This document shows positions 52,555 through 61,640 of a stretch of DNA of 64,000 bases, piece by piece. The DNA is from Ralstonia pickettii DTP0602. Its GTDB lineage: Bacteria; Pseudomonadota; Gammaproteobacteria; Burkholderiales; Burkholderiaceae. Each line of letters opens with the position of its first letter. Within the stretch, counting starts at the first letter, position 1. The DNA lies in contig CP006668.1 of assembly GCA_000471925.1 (NCBI GenBank), positions 1,054,001-1,118,000 on the forward strand. The letters run 5' to 3'. Position numbers and translations under genes: made by a program. The notes under the pieces are model-generated. The model searched no databases and was not told the origin of the DNA. It worked only from the letters and a program-made list of their open reading frames with translations.

Positions 52555-53300
52555 GACCTATGTATTGACGACTACTGGTCGCACGAGTTCGGTAGATACT
52601 TATTCATTTGTACTTGAATATTTCTAATATCGATCTGGCGTTTCATGTGATAAAGATTCATGGATCAACCGTTCTTGGATCTATCGAGTTAAGGGGTGTG
52701 GAACAACACAGCGTCGCAAGGTAGGGCGCCCGATCACGTAGACCAGATGCATGCGATCGTCGATGATCGCCTCGATTTGGAACTCGTAAGGTGGAATGCA
52801 GTACATGTTGGCGTGTCCATACGTGGCGCCGCTCACCAGTGCCTCCACCGCAACCCAGAAATCCTCATGCACTTCGCGTGACGGAGCGGGGAAGTCCAGT
52901 ACCGTGCCGGCAGTGGTTCGCGGCTGCCAGATGACCGCGTAGCCAACTTCCGCCGCCCAATGGGTGACAGCAAGGTAAGTGGAGCGACAGTGGGCGTCTG
53001 TCACACCAAAGGCCGAAGCGTTTTGGGGCGACACGAAGCAGGCTGCCAAAGATGCAATCGCCAGGATCCTGCCACGTGACATGCTTGATTTCATACTCTG
53101 CTGTCTATTCGGAGAAGAGAAACATAAGTCCTTAAAGCTGACGCCAGCGCTTCTTGATACTTTATTGATCTTGGCCTTGAATCCTACGAGCTGACAGAAT
53201 GATCCTCCACTGAGTCGAGATATTTATTCCCGTTCTGTCTAAATGATTTCGATTTCTGTCTTTATTTTTCATGTGATGAAATATTACGAATCAAAAGGTA
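52555..53300. repeat. repeat-gene-repeat module, left copy (island repeat copies C and D)
   Basis: Copy C (52561-52690) and copy D (53191-53295) of the dispersed repeat flank the periplasmic-protein gene. The whole 745-bp arrangement recurs at 60895-61640 in the same orientation, with the gene broken there. The two modules bracket the LysR/TrbK relic and the RiPP cluster. Confidence 0.8.
52681..53094 (-). CDS. exported TcpQ/PilL_N-like protein
   Basis: A 137-residue protein with a signal peptide (residues 1-28, I-A-S-L-A-A-C-F then N-A-S-A-F). The mature part H-W-A-A-E-V-G-Y-A-V-I-W-Q-P, then F-W-V-A-V-E-A-L, resembles TcpQ-type domains that bind the inside of outer-membrane secretins. Match is by fold-like pattern and moderate. 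It is a compact cargo gene between two island repeats. A frameshifted copy lies at 60999-61437. Confidence 0.65.
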   Translation of the reverse strand: MKSSMSRGRILAIASLAACFVSPQNASAFGVTDAHCRSTYLAVTHWAAEVGYAVIWQPRTTAGTVLDFPAPSREVHEDFWVAVEALVSGATYGHANMYCIPPYEFQIEAIIDDRMHLVYVIGRPTLRRCVVPHPLTR

Positions 53301-53873
53301 GATGAGTAATCAAAGGAATCGATCTTCGTGAGAGTATGAGTAACGTTCCTTCTCAGCTACCTTGCTTGACCGGAGATCGATCTGCATCCAACGTCGAGCA
53401 TCTAGGTCAAATTTTGTCGTATGTCGGCAATTTGGGTGGGGTGGTGCGCGATCGCAATGAGTGCTCAGTGAGGACAGAATTATGCGTATCGCAGGATTCT
53501 GTTTCGGTGGGCTGCCCTGAAGACAGGGGGTTCACATTTCCGCTTGAGAGCCGGACTGTCCGATTAGGGAAAAATACTTCATTCAATCGGGACCTCTAGC
53601 GTTTGCAGCGTCATATGGCGGATCGACCGAAGCTCAAGTCATTGGTGCGTCCTTGAGGCGCGATGAGTCAGGTCAAAGCGGAGGCCCGACCTCGGTTCCT
53701 CCTTCCTGAGGACTATATCGCGGTCGACTGTATATCTGGCGGCCGCCTTTGCTCGTTTATTAAGAGGTGCCCCATGCATGAAGATCAGTACTATCGGCCC
53801 CTGATGAATCGCTTCTATCCGAATGCCTCACCCGGCGGGAGAGCGCATGCGTAGCAGGTCAGTGAGAGCTAGG
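53301..53873. other. gene-poor stretch before the LysR gene
   Basis: Short plus-strand frames (53336-53599, 53663-53854) have no recognised motif and no good ribosome-binding site. Nothing else is seen. Confidence 0.35.
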
Positions 53874-54818
53874 ATGGAGCTGCGTCATTTGCAGTGCTTC
53901 CTGGCCGTTGCAGAAGAGCTTCATTTCACAAGGGCGGCCGAGAGATTGCATATCGAGCAGTCGCCACTATCTCGTGCCATCAGGGAGTTGGAAGAAGAGC
54001 TAGGGGTGCAGCTCTTCGTGCGCACCACCCGTAGTACGCGGCTAACTCGTGCTGGTCAGCTGTTCCTGAAACACGTGCCGAGCATCTTCGCCGCTGTGGA
54101 GCGCGCGCGCGACAGCGTGCAGGCAGTCGCTAATGGTTTTCACGACCAGTTGCGCATCGTCTTGTCCGACTGTTGCGCTCGATCACGTCTACCAGCATTG
54201 CTTGCGCTGTGGCGGGAGGAGGACCCAGAGGTTGAGGTTCGGCTTTTCGAAGCGCCGTTGTCGCAGCAGATCAGGGGACTGCATGATGGTCTTTACGACG
54301 TCGGATTCTCCCTAGCCAACGAAGTTGGCGATGGCATCATCGTGCATCCCCTTTGGAGCGAGCCTCTGGTGGTGGCGGTTCCGCCACGTCATCCGTTACT
54401 TGCCTATAGACTTATTCCACCGGAAGAACTGCTGCGCTATCCGTTGGTGCTTTTCGATCCGCAAGCGTGCGAGGGGCATGCTCGTCTGGTCGATCGTTTG
54501 CTGCGCCGACTGGATCAGGAGCCGCTGGTCGCGGACCGGGTTTCATCGCTCGACTTGATGATGACGTTGGTATCTGCCGGCCTTGCATTGGGCCTGACCG
54601 GCGCGTCACAAGTTTTCGCGAGCAGAGAGTCGGGGGTGGTGGCGCGGCCGCTGGCGGGGCAGGTGCCCATGGTCACAACCTATCTGCTGCATCTGGATGC
54701 AGAGCCATCAGAGACCTTGGCTCGCTTCATCGAGCGGGCCAGCGCTATCGATTCTCAGGCATGTGTCGAACCCTTCTTCGATTCCCGATCTGACGTCGAG
54801 GAGGACGTCGCGCCATGA
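53874..54818 (+). CDS. LysR-family regulator coupled to trbK
   Basis: A 314-residue LysR protein starting M-E-L-R-H-L-Q-C-F-L-A-V. HTH at residues 15-45 (L-H-F-T-R-A-A-E-R-L-H-I-E-Q-S-P-L-S-R-A). The effector domain has L-R-I-V-L-S-D and R-L-F-E-A-P-L-S-Q-Q. Its stop overlaps the trbK start. This gene order is known from Tn4371-like integrative conjugative elements, where the regulator controls transfer genes. The rest of the conjugation genes are absent. Confidence 0.88.
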   Translation: MELRHLQCFLAVAEELHFTRAAERLHIEQSPLSRAIRELEEELGVQLFVRTTRSTRLTRAGQLFLKHVPSIFAAVERARDSVQAVANGFHDQLRIVLSDCCARSRLPALLALWREEDPEVEVRLFEAPLSQQIRGLHDGLYDVGFSLANEVGDGIIVHPLWSEPLVVAVPPRHPLLAYRLIPPEELLRYPLVLFDPQACEGHARLVDRLLRRLDQEPLVADRVSSLDLMMTLVSAGLALGLTGASQVFASRESGVVARPLAGQVPMVTTYLLHLDAEPSETLARFIERASAIDSQACVEPFFDSRSDVEEDVAP

Positions 54819-55030
54819 AGAAGACCACATCGGCATTGTTCGCTCTCATTTTGGTGGCCTGCGGTCGTGCTGGGCCGGACACGGTCGAATCCTTGGCCGC
54901 GAATCCTGAGCGACTCAGCGAACTGCGCCAGCAATGCAAGATGGATCGCGCAAGGCTTGGCGATGAGCTCTGTAATCGCGCCGCCGAGGCGACCAATCGG
55001 CGTTTTTTTGGCGACGGCAAGACGCCGTAG
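54815..55030 (+). CDS. trbK: TrbK/EexN-type entry-exclusion lipoprotein
   Basis: A 71-residue lipoprotein. Signal with lipobox L-V-A-C-G (Cys near residue 16), then V-E-S-L-A-A-N-P-E-R-L-x-E-L and L-G-D-E-L-C-N-R-A-A-E-A, conserved in TrbK/EexN. Such proteins stop mating between cells carrying the same element. Start overlaps the LysR stop. Confidence 0.88.
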   Translation: MKKTTSALFALILVACGRAGPDTVESLAANPERLSELRQQCKMDRARLGDELCNRAAEATNRRFFGDGKTP

Positions 55031-55395
55031 ACTCCCCCGAAGGAGTCTCCCAGATTCTGATCGTTGGCACCTCGCCACGATTCATCCGCTTTTTCGCTTT
55101 GTACGCTGCGGCACGCTTCTGCCTGCGGTATTGCATCGGTGTTCGCCCAGGCGCGAATTCTTGCTTTTTTCTCGACCTTTGTTCCGATAACGGTCTTTGA
55201 CCGGTCCTTGGTGAGAACCCAACCTCATGCCTGAGGCACGACGTCGTGCCGATTTTGCGAGGTGTCTGTGCAAGAGAGGGCGAAGACAAGGATGGAAGGT
55301 CAAGGCGTGCTGCTTGGCCAGATTGCCGTTGTACTCGGCATCGTGATCGCCGGCGTGTGGACCGCGACACAATGGACGGCCGCCGCCCTGGGCTA

Positions 55396-55990
55396 TCAAG
55401 TAAAATGCCGGAGGATGACTTCTCGCGACTTGTGTTGATGCAACGGTTGGCGTGCTGGCTGCAGGGGACGTGGGCGACGAAACGCCGCCACCACCCGTGC
55501 AGAATCCGCCCTGGGATTCCCATCCATGCTACTCGGCAGGAACCGCGACGACATCGTAGGCAGCCTTCGCGCGGATGATCCCGGCAACCCGAGTGCTGAT
55601 CGAAGCCAACCAGGCCGATGCCTTTTGCGGTGGCTTTCAGGGCCTTTGGCCTCATCCTGCGTCAATGATGGCTTGGCCTTCTTCATCAACGCCACCACGC
55701 CCGCCGCGATCGGGGTTGCCGCCGAGGTACCGTCATCGCTTGTGGAGAAGCCGGTGAAATTCGTGATCGAGCAGAAGTCCGGCTTGTTGTCCGGGTCGAG
55801 CGCGGCCGGGCCCTGGCTACTGTAGCCAACGGACTGCTCGTTCATGCTGGTGGCACCTACGGTCATCACGCGGATGACCGTTCGCGCCCCATCTCTAAAT
55901 CAGGGCGGCTGGACGAGGATGGCGTCGAAGTCGTCAGGACTTCCTGCACAGCCAAATTCTTGATGCATGTCTTGCAGATTCGGCAGACAG
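55396..55990 (-). pseudogene. subtilase (S8 peptidase) C-terminal fragment
   Basis: Reads V-G-A-T-S-M-N-E-Q-S-V-G-Y-S-S-Q-G-P, then G-T-S-A-A-T-P-I-A-A-G-V, the region with the catalytic Ser of subtilisin-like proteases. Upstream is a stop, and downstream the frame shifts near 55650 (to A-L-K-A-T-A-K-G-I-G). The catalytic Asp and His parts are missing. Confidence 0.75.
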
Positions 55991-56055
55991 GATCGCATCG
56001 AACGGACGGTACGGCCGCCTGAACACGCGTTTCCGAGACGAATTCAGTGGGGGCG

Positions 56056-57882
56056 TCATCGGTCCGATCTCTTCGACTTCCTCCCCGTTAGCACATCAAA
56101 CCGGCGTATTGCAATAGGTCCCTCGGGCACGCTCTCCTGATAGAACATGGCTTGACTATGAAACATCCGCGCATACTTCCCGTTTCGCGCGATGAGTTCC
56201 TCGTGAGACCCCTCCTCAATGAGACGGCCGTTGTCAAGTACGACGATGCGATCAACGAAACGAGTCAACGCGAGGCGGTGGCTGACGATGACGGTCGTCC
56301 GTTGCTCAGCGAGCTCGAGAATGAGCCGCATGATATCCGCCTCGGATTCCGGATCGAGCGCTGAAGTGGGTTCGTCGAAAACGAGCAGGTCGGCCTCGCC
56401 GGCATGCGCCATTGCACGTGCGATTGCTAGCCTTTGCCACTGCCCTCCTGATAAGTCGAATCCGCCTGCCATCTCGGTGGTCAAAGGCGTACCCGGGTGG
56501 CGAATGAGGAACTCGAGGCCAACTGCCTTCAGGTACTCGTGGGCTTGCCGCATGTCGTGCTCGACGAGGTTCTCGCGCACGTCGAGTGGAAAGCGCGAAA
56601 AGTCCTGAAACACGCCGACCACACGCGGAGGATGCTGGGCCGCCGACCACGCCAGCTCGCCCGTCGTCGGCTCGTAGAGCCCGCTCAACAATTTGAGCAG
56701 GGTCGTCTTACCGGCACCGTTCTCGCCTACGATCGCAACGACCTCTCGATCGCGAATCTCCAGGTTGATATGATCAAGGGCCGAGCGCTCGGCATCGCGG
56801 TATCGCAGACCCACGTTGCGCAACGTCACGCACGGCGCGGCCACCGACGTTTCGCGCACTGGCGGCGTCGGGCGAGCAGGGGCGGCGGCCGGCTTTTGCT
56901 CCGCAGCGTGAAGGGCGATCAACTTGCGGAATGGGCGAATGGCATAGGAAACGCGTAACAGATCGCCGATGTTGTAAATGATCGCGGCCAACCCGTCCTT
57001 CAACTGAACGAGCGCTCCGAGCAGGAACGCGAGCTGAGCGATGCTGAACTTGCCGATCTGGAATCCGTCGATGACGACATAAAGCGGTAGACCGATGCAG
57101 ACGCTCGCCGTCAGCGACGTCGCGGCGAGCTTGAGCGCGTTGCGCGTGCGGACTCGCTTGATGGTCTCGAGATAGTTGTCATACAGACCCTGCCACGTGT
57201 CCAGCAGGCGCTCCTGCATTCGATAGATGCGCAAGTCCTTGGCGAATTCGGGCTGCGTCAGAATCCGCTCAAGGATGCGCAGCTCGTTGAACGTCGCCGC
57301 ATGATGCTCCTGTACATCCCAGCTTTCGCGCTCGGCCCGCGCGCGGAACAAGACGGTCGGCACCATACCGGCCAACATCAGGATGGGAATCCACCACGCC
57401 GTCTGCGCCGTCAGAAGCAGGATAGGAACGATCATCACGGTCCCGACGCACACTGCATACAGATGCAGGACAAGGTCGCCAATCTGGTCGCTCGCGTCAG
57501 TCGCGAGGATCGCCGTTTCGCGCAGATCGGCGTCTTCGTGTATGCTGAGATTCGGAAACGTCGCGATGATCGAATTCACCTCCCGCTTCAGCAGAATGCG
57601 GGCCGAATCTCGAAGCGTGTCCACGATGAAGCTCGATATCGCATTCAAGCCATCGTGAAAGCCGCCAAGTATGAAGTAGGCGATGACGAGCGTCATGACA
57701 GCGGCTACGGCTGCGTTGGACGTCAGTCGCTCGATGAACTGCGCGTTGATATAGAGCAGCACGCTCGGTATGACGCCGACGATGAGGTTCGACGCAATGG
57801 CGAGGCACAGTGTTCGTGGCGCCGCTCGCCACAGTAGTGACAGTGTATCGCCGAGATTGCGCAAGATCTCCCAAGCTTGCAT
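56056..57882 (-). CDS. ABC exporter of the lasso-like RiPP cluster
   Basis: A 608-residue half-transporter. Residues 20-320 hold six membrane segments. The ATPase has Walker A G-E-N-G-A-G-K-T-T near 390, signature L-S-G-G-Q-W-Q-R near 490, Walker B L-L-V-F-D-E-P-T near 515 and a switch His (V-S-H-R). No N-terminal C39 peptidase is present, so leader removal is left to the B protein, as in lasso systems (McjD role: export and self-immunity). It follows the cyclase gene by 10 bp. Confidence 0.92.
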   Translation of the reverse strand: MQAWEILRNLGDTLSLLWRAAPRTLCLAIASNLIVGVIPSVLLYINAQFIERLTSNAAVAAVMTLVIAYFILGGFHDGLNAISSFIVDTLRDSARILLKREVNSIIATFPNLSIHEDADLRETAILATDASDQIGDLVLHLYAVCVGTVMIVPILLLTAQTAWWIPILMLAGMVPTVLFRARAERESWDVQEHHAATFNELRILERILTQPEFAKDLRIYRMQERLLDTWQGLYDNYLETIKRVRTRNALKLAATSLTASVCIGLPLYVVIDGFQIGKFSIAQLAFLLGALVQLKDGLAAIIYNIGDLLRVSYAIRPFRKLIALHAAEQKPAAAPARPTPPVRETSVAAPCVTLRNVGLRYRDAERSALDHINLEIRDREVVAIVGENGAGKTTLLKLLSGLYEPTTGELAWSAAQHPPRVVGVFQDFSRFPLDVRENLVEHDMRQAHEYLKAVGLEFLIRHPGTPLTTEMAGGFDLSGGQWQRLAIARAMAHAGEADLLVFDEPTSALDPESEADIMRLILELAEQRTTVIVSHRLALTRFVDRIVVLDNGRLIEEGSHEELIARNGKYARMFHSQAMFYQESVPEGPIAIRRFDVLTGRKSKRSDR

Positions 57883-57892
57883 TGGGACTCAC

Positions 57893-59824
57893 TTAGCCCG
57901 CAAGGGAGCGGGCTGGACGGAATTTCAAATGCTTGACGACGGAAGGCCGCGCTCCGGAGAATTTGACGAGCCAAGCCTCAAGGTCGGTCACACCGCGAAT
58001 GTAGTGATACTGAGTGCCAAGCTGGGTGTTGGGGTCTTCCGTCGCGACAATATAAGCCATCAGATGGCGGCGGAAGCGCACCTGATCGATGAGCCCCCAG
58101 TCATTCAGAATCATCGACCGATCGGCCAAGCGCAGCAGTGACCTCGCGCTATTGTGGAACATTCGCCGCGCCATCGGCGCATAGCTCGTCTTGCTCGTTT
58201 TCTCCGCCGCGAAAGCCGGCAGTGCATCGCGATAGGCGTTTCGCGCCAGCATTTTTGACGTCGCGTAGGGATTCGCGCGATTCAGGCGCCTGTAGTCGTG
58301 GTGAAGATGCGGTGGACACGCGAGTGCGAACGAGATCATCCGCGGGTCGAGAAACGGATGGGAGTGGGTGCAGTAGAGATTCAAAGTGTCGAAGTAGGTC
58401 GCCCGCGGATAGAGCATCGCCTTGATATAGTCTTGGCCCAAGTATCGCGTTTGCGAATGCCTTACGTGCCCGTTTCCGGAGTGCGCATGACGCTGCACCG
58501 CCTCGCGCAGGCGCTCTCCCAGGTAATCCGGAAGTTTCGCGTACCTTTCGGCCGATTCCTTCTCAAGCCACTCGTGCCTCCCAAGGTGGGGCGACAGCGA
58601 GGTCAGCACCTTACGAAAGTAAGCTCGCGAGAAGGCTCGAACGCCGAGGTTTTCTGTCACGTACTTGTGGAGCGCTTCGATCCCGTCATGTTCGCGAATC
58701 GAATCGAGAATCCAGGGATGCATCGATTCGCCAAGAATGGCATCTCCCCCTTCGCCCGTCATGACGAGCGAGACGTGGTGATCCTGGAACACACGTGCGC
58801 AGGCTTCCTTGGCGCGCGGATTGGCGGCTGCGTCGGGCCCATCGACATAGGCGCAGGCATCATCCAGCGTCGGCAGACGCAGGAAATCGTCGGCGTAGAT
58901 GAACCGGTGAGGAACGCCGCAGTGCCGAACCAGCGCCTCGACGAGCTTGTCGTCCTGGCTCATCGCGAGATCGCCATCCCTGAAGCCCATGGTGGCGCAG
59001 AAGGGCGCGGGGCGTCTGCGTGTCGAGAGGCTCGCACCGAGGACAGTATTGGAGTCAACGCCGCCGCTCAACAAGATTCCGCTCGCGCCGGCCTCGATGC
59101 GGTCGAGCACACAGGCATCCAGGCGAGCACGAAACGCCTGCTCGAAGTCTTCACGGCGGGAGATCGTGCCGTCGAGCCGGAAAGCGGCTTCCTCGCGCGC
59201 CGGCGTCAGCCCGAACGCCCGTCCCGTTCTGTCGATGCTCAGTACGCTGTCTACCGGCATCTTCAGCACCCCTGAGAAGAATGTCGCTCCGCCAGCCAAT
59301 TCGTTTTCCCCCACCATGACGGATTGCGTCAGGTGCTCCATGCACGAGTCGCGCCTGATTTCTAGCGGCACGAGGCGGCACAGCAAGAGCAGCCTCAGAT
59401 CGTTGCTTGCCACCCATTGCCCACTCTTGCCGCGCCAGTAGTAAATCGGGTGCGTCGCATAGTGGTCGGTCATCAAGATCACGCGATCCGGCCGGACCGA
59501 CGCATAGCTGAACTCTCCGAGCACGGCGCATTTCGACGGATCAAGCGGAAGCGCGTCTTTCCGGAATGCCGAATAGAGCGCACCGCTGCCCAGGTCGCGT
59601 AACCAACCGCTATAGGCAGTGTCGCCGCCCGACGTCTCGACCCATCGAAGGCACCGACATTCGGCTTCGCACAGGCGGACGTCCATCTCGATCAATGTCG
59701 CCCAGCTGCGAGTCATCCTCTTCGCGCTATCGACCTGGACATCGGCCAACGCATCGAGTAGGTCATCGATGTAGGCGTCGACGTCCGCAGTCGCGCCGTT
59801 CACTACTACCGTCCAGAGTTTCAT
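57893..59824 (-). CDS. asparagine synthetase-like lasso cyclase (C protein)
   Basis: A 643-residue protein of the AsnB family. The ATP-binding motif L-L-S-G-G-V-D-S lies near residue 255. The N-terminus M-K-L-W lacks the Cys2 of glutamine-using enzymes, typical of lasso cyclases (McjC), which adenylate an Asp/Glu side chain and close it onto the core N-terminus. The start overlaps the protease stop (ATGA), preferred over an upstream ATG at 59839. Confidence 0.9.
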   Translation of the reverse strand: MKLWTVVVNGATADVDAYIDDLLDALADVQVDSAKRMTRSWATLIEMDVRLCEAECRCLRWVETSGGDTAYSGWLRDLGSGALYSAFRKDALPLDPSKCAVLGEFSYASVRPDRVILMTDHYATHPIYYWRGKSGQWVASNDLRLLLLCRLVPLEIRRDSCMEHLTQSVMVGENELAGGATFFSGVLKMPVDSVLSIDRTGRAFGLTPAREEAAFRLDGTISRREDFEQAFRARLDACVLDRIEAGASGILLSGGVDSNTVLGASLSTRRRPAPFCATMGFRDGDLAMSQDDKLVEALVRHCGVPHRFIYADDFLRLPTLDDACAYVDGPDAAANPRAKEACARVFQDHHVSLVMTGEGGDAILGESMHPWILDSIREHDGIEALHKYVTENLGVRAFSRAYFRKVLTSLSPHLGRHEWLEKESAERYAKLPDYLGERLREAVQRHAHSGNGHVRHSQTRYLGQDYIKAMLYPRATYFDTLNLYCTHSHPFLDPRMISFALACPPHLHHDYRRLNRANPYATSKMLARNAYRDALPAFAAEKTSKTSYAPMARRMFHNSARSLLRLADRSMILNDWGLIDQVRFRRHLMAYIVATEDPNTQLGTQYHYIRGVTDLEAWLVKFSGARPSVVKHLKFRPARSLAG

Positions 59825-60285
59825 ATCGATGCAACCCATCCCGTGACGGCCGTTTCAGGATTCATGCGCGCCAGTGCACGATAGTCGTTCAAATCCGTGC
59901 CCCCTGGATTGACGATCTCCGGCCTCGATCCCTCGCGACACAATTCGACCCACGCATGTCCGACGATCTTCTCATCCTGCCTTTTAACGCCGATCACCAT
60001 GTCGCTCGGAATGCCATGCAAAAATGCCAGGGCTTGAACGACGATGCTGGCCGAATAGCACGACGCACCGCCAATTTCGAGCAGGTCGGGTCGGTAGATG
60101 AAATCGCAGACTTCCTGAAGATAAGACCGGTCGATATGGCCGACTGCGCCCGCGAACTCGCCCCTGACCGCACCGGGGAAAATCGATTTGAAAATGCCGA
60201 GATGGGCGTCGCTGATCGGCTGGCTGAGCAGCATGGCTCGCACGAGGCTATGGGCAAGAAAGACGTACGCGCCGTCATTTTTCAT
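59821..60285 (-). CDS. lasso-type leader peptidase (B2 protein, transglutaminase-like)
   Basis: A 154-residue Cys protease of the McjB C-terminal family. Catalytic triad: Cys in G-G-A-S-C-Y-S-A-S near residue 73, His in V-G-H-A-W-V-E near 108, Asp in G-T-D-L-N-D-Y near 130. It cuts the leader from the precursor. The start M-K-N-D overlaps the end of the RRE gene. Its size fits the split B2 form. Confidence 0.9.
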   Translation of the reverse strand: MKNDGAYVFLAHSLVRAMLLSQPISDAHLGIFKSIFPGAVRGEFAGAVGHIDRSYLQEVCDFIYRPDLLEIGGASCYSASIVVQALAFLHGIPSDMVIGVKRQDEKIVGHAWVELCREGSRPEIVNPGGTDLNDYRALARMNPETAVTGWVASI

Positions 60286-60574
60286 AAAGGGCACCCAGAT
60301 CGATTAATGCGGCGACGCCGTCCAAGATCAATTTCCTATCGTCGTCCCCCAGTGACCGGCCACCCGCAATCTCATCGATGAGGTCGTCCGGGCGTAATCC
60401 TGCGCGAAATCTTCGAGAAATCGTCAAGATCTCGGCCGCTATCCCGGACACACCAAAATACCTTTTCTTTGTCTCGCTATAGAAGATCGTCTCGCCATCA
60501 AGCGAAACGAATTCGAGGGACTCGTTCGGATACAACCATATTGAGTCTTGTTTAGTCGAGTGCTTGTACGACAT
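60275..60574 (-). CDS. PqqD-like RRE protein (lasso B1)
   Basis: A 99-residue PqqD-fold protein, the RiPP recognition element that holds the leader peptide and delivers it to B2 and C. Seen: D-G-E-T-I-F-Y-S-E-T-K-K-R-Y-F-G near residue 28 and a C-terminal L-I-L-D-G-V-A-A-L-I-D-L-G. The start at 60574 (M-S-Y-K-H) is chosen because the longer frame adds only an Arg-rich stretch. Confidence 0.85.
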   Translation of the reverse strand: MSYKHSTKQDSIWLYPNESLEFVSLDGETIFYSETKKRYFGVSGIAAEILTISRRFRAGLRPDDLIDEIAGGRSLGDDDRKLILDGVAALIDLGALYEK

Positions 60575-60662
60575 GAATGCCAACCGGGAGAGCGTTTGCG
60601 AGGTGCGCGCCCGACGACGCCTAAGCGCGCGCCGCACATCGTTGGTGATTTAAAGCGCTGCT

Positions 60663-60785
60663 TTACATGCCTTTCACGCCGCGACCAAAGATTCCATCAC
60701 CGGGAGACGATTTCTTGGATAGAATGACGGCCAGAAACGAGCCATAGGCGACGATTTTGGCGGGTTGAATCGATACAGGATTCAT
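60663..60785 (-). CDS. candidate lasso-like precursor peptide (40 aa)
   Basis: Too short for routine gene calling. AGGAG lies just before the ATG, and the gene is 88 bp upstream of the RRE gene. The leader shows Q-P-A-K-I-V-A-Y-G-S-F (residues 7-17), like the P-x-L-x-x-Y-G-S pattern of lasso leaders. The tail is SKKSSPGDGIFGRGVKGM. D30 is the only acid, so a ring would need Ser23 (8-residue), Leu22 (9) or Lys24 (7) as first residue. The usual Thr at leader position -2 and Gly at core position 1 are absent. Confidence 0.75.
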   Translation of the reverse strand: MNPVSIQPAKIVAYGSFLAVILSKKSSPGDGIFGRGVKGM

Positions 60786-60835
60786 TTTACTCTCCTAATA
60801 AAAAAATATTTGCAAAACAACTACTTTTGAGGCTG

Positions 60836-60862
60836 GCACTTCAGATGTTGAAACTGAAGTGC
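60836..60862. promoter_or_regulatory. inverted repeat upstream of the precursor gene
   Basis: GCACTTCAG (60836-60844) and CTGAAGTGC (60854-60862) are perfect 9-base arms around a 9-base spacer, 51 bp before the precursor start. Two spaced TCGTGAAAT words lie just upstream (60879-60899). It could be an operator or a 5' leader hairpin. No T-run follows it on the minus strand, so it is not a simple terminator. Confidence 0.5.
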
Positions 60863-60894
60863 ATTCACAACATCGTGAAATGTCGTGAAATTTC

Positions 60895-61640
60895 TTCCAT
60901 TTGTATTGACGGGTGCTGGTCGAGTGAGTTCGATATATATTTATTCATATCTACTTGAATGATTTTAATATCAATCTGGCGTTTCATGTGATGAAGACTC
61001 ACGGATCAAGCGTTCTATGGTCTCTCGAGTTAAGGGGGTGTGGAACAACACGGCGTCGCAGGATAAGGCGCCCGATCACGCAGACCAGAGGCATGCGATC
61101 ATCGATGGTCGCTTCGATTTGGAATTCCAAAGGTGGAGTGCAGTACATGTTGACGCGTCCGTGCGCGGTGCCCCTCACCTGTGCCTCCAACCCAACCCAG
61201 ATATCCTCATGCACCTCGCGTGACGGAATGGAATGGTCCAGCACCTTGCCGGCAGTGTGTGTGCGGCCGCCAGATGGCCGCGTAGCCAACTTCCGCCGCC
61301 CAATGGGTGACGGCAGAGTAAGTGGAACGACGGTGGGCGTCCGTCACACCAGAGGCCGAAGCTGTCTGGGGCGACACGAAGCAGACTGCCAAAGATGCAG
61401 CCGCCACGATCCTGCTGCGTGACATGCCTGATTTCATACTCTGCTGTCTATTTGGAGGAGGGAAGCGTAAGTCCTGCAAGCCGGGGTCATCGCTCTGTTT
61501 GGGTACCCTCGGCCTTGAGTCCTATGATTTGGACGGAATGATCCCCGCGAGCGTTCCATGGATATTCATTCCTGTTATGTCTTAATAGTTCGAATTTCGG
61601 TCTGGATTTTTTACGTGATAAAGATTTGCGAATCAAGTCG
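60895..61640. repeat. repeat-gene-repeat module, right copy (island repeat copies E and F)
   Basis: Copy E (60901-61010) and copy F (61530-61636) of the dispersed repeat flank the broken TcpQ-like gene, in the same order and orientation as at 52555-53300. The inner DNA is clearly homologous along its length, with many substitutions. Confidence 0.8.
60999..61437 (-). pseudogene. frameshifted copy of the TcpQ-like exported protein
   Basis: Starts M-K-S-G-M-S-R-S-R-I with a signal peptide, continues H-W-A-A-E-V-G-Y-A-A-I-W, then a shift near 61250 moves the rest (S-R-E-V-H-E-D-I-W-V, I-D-D-R-M-P-L-V) to another frame. The counterpart at 52681-53094 is intact. Confidence 0.8.

Noticed and set aside
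58298..59275. Plus-strand open frame of 325 codons
   Set aside because: It is antisense to the cyclase gene, with shadow composition.
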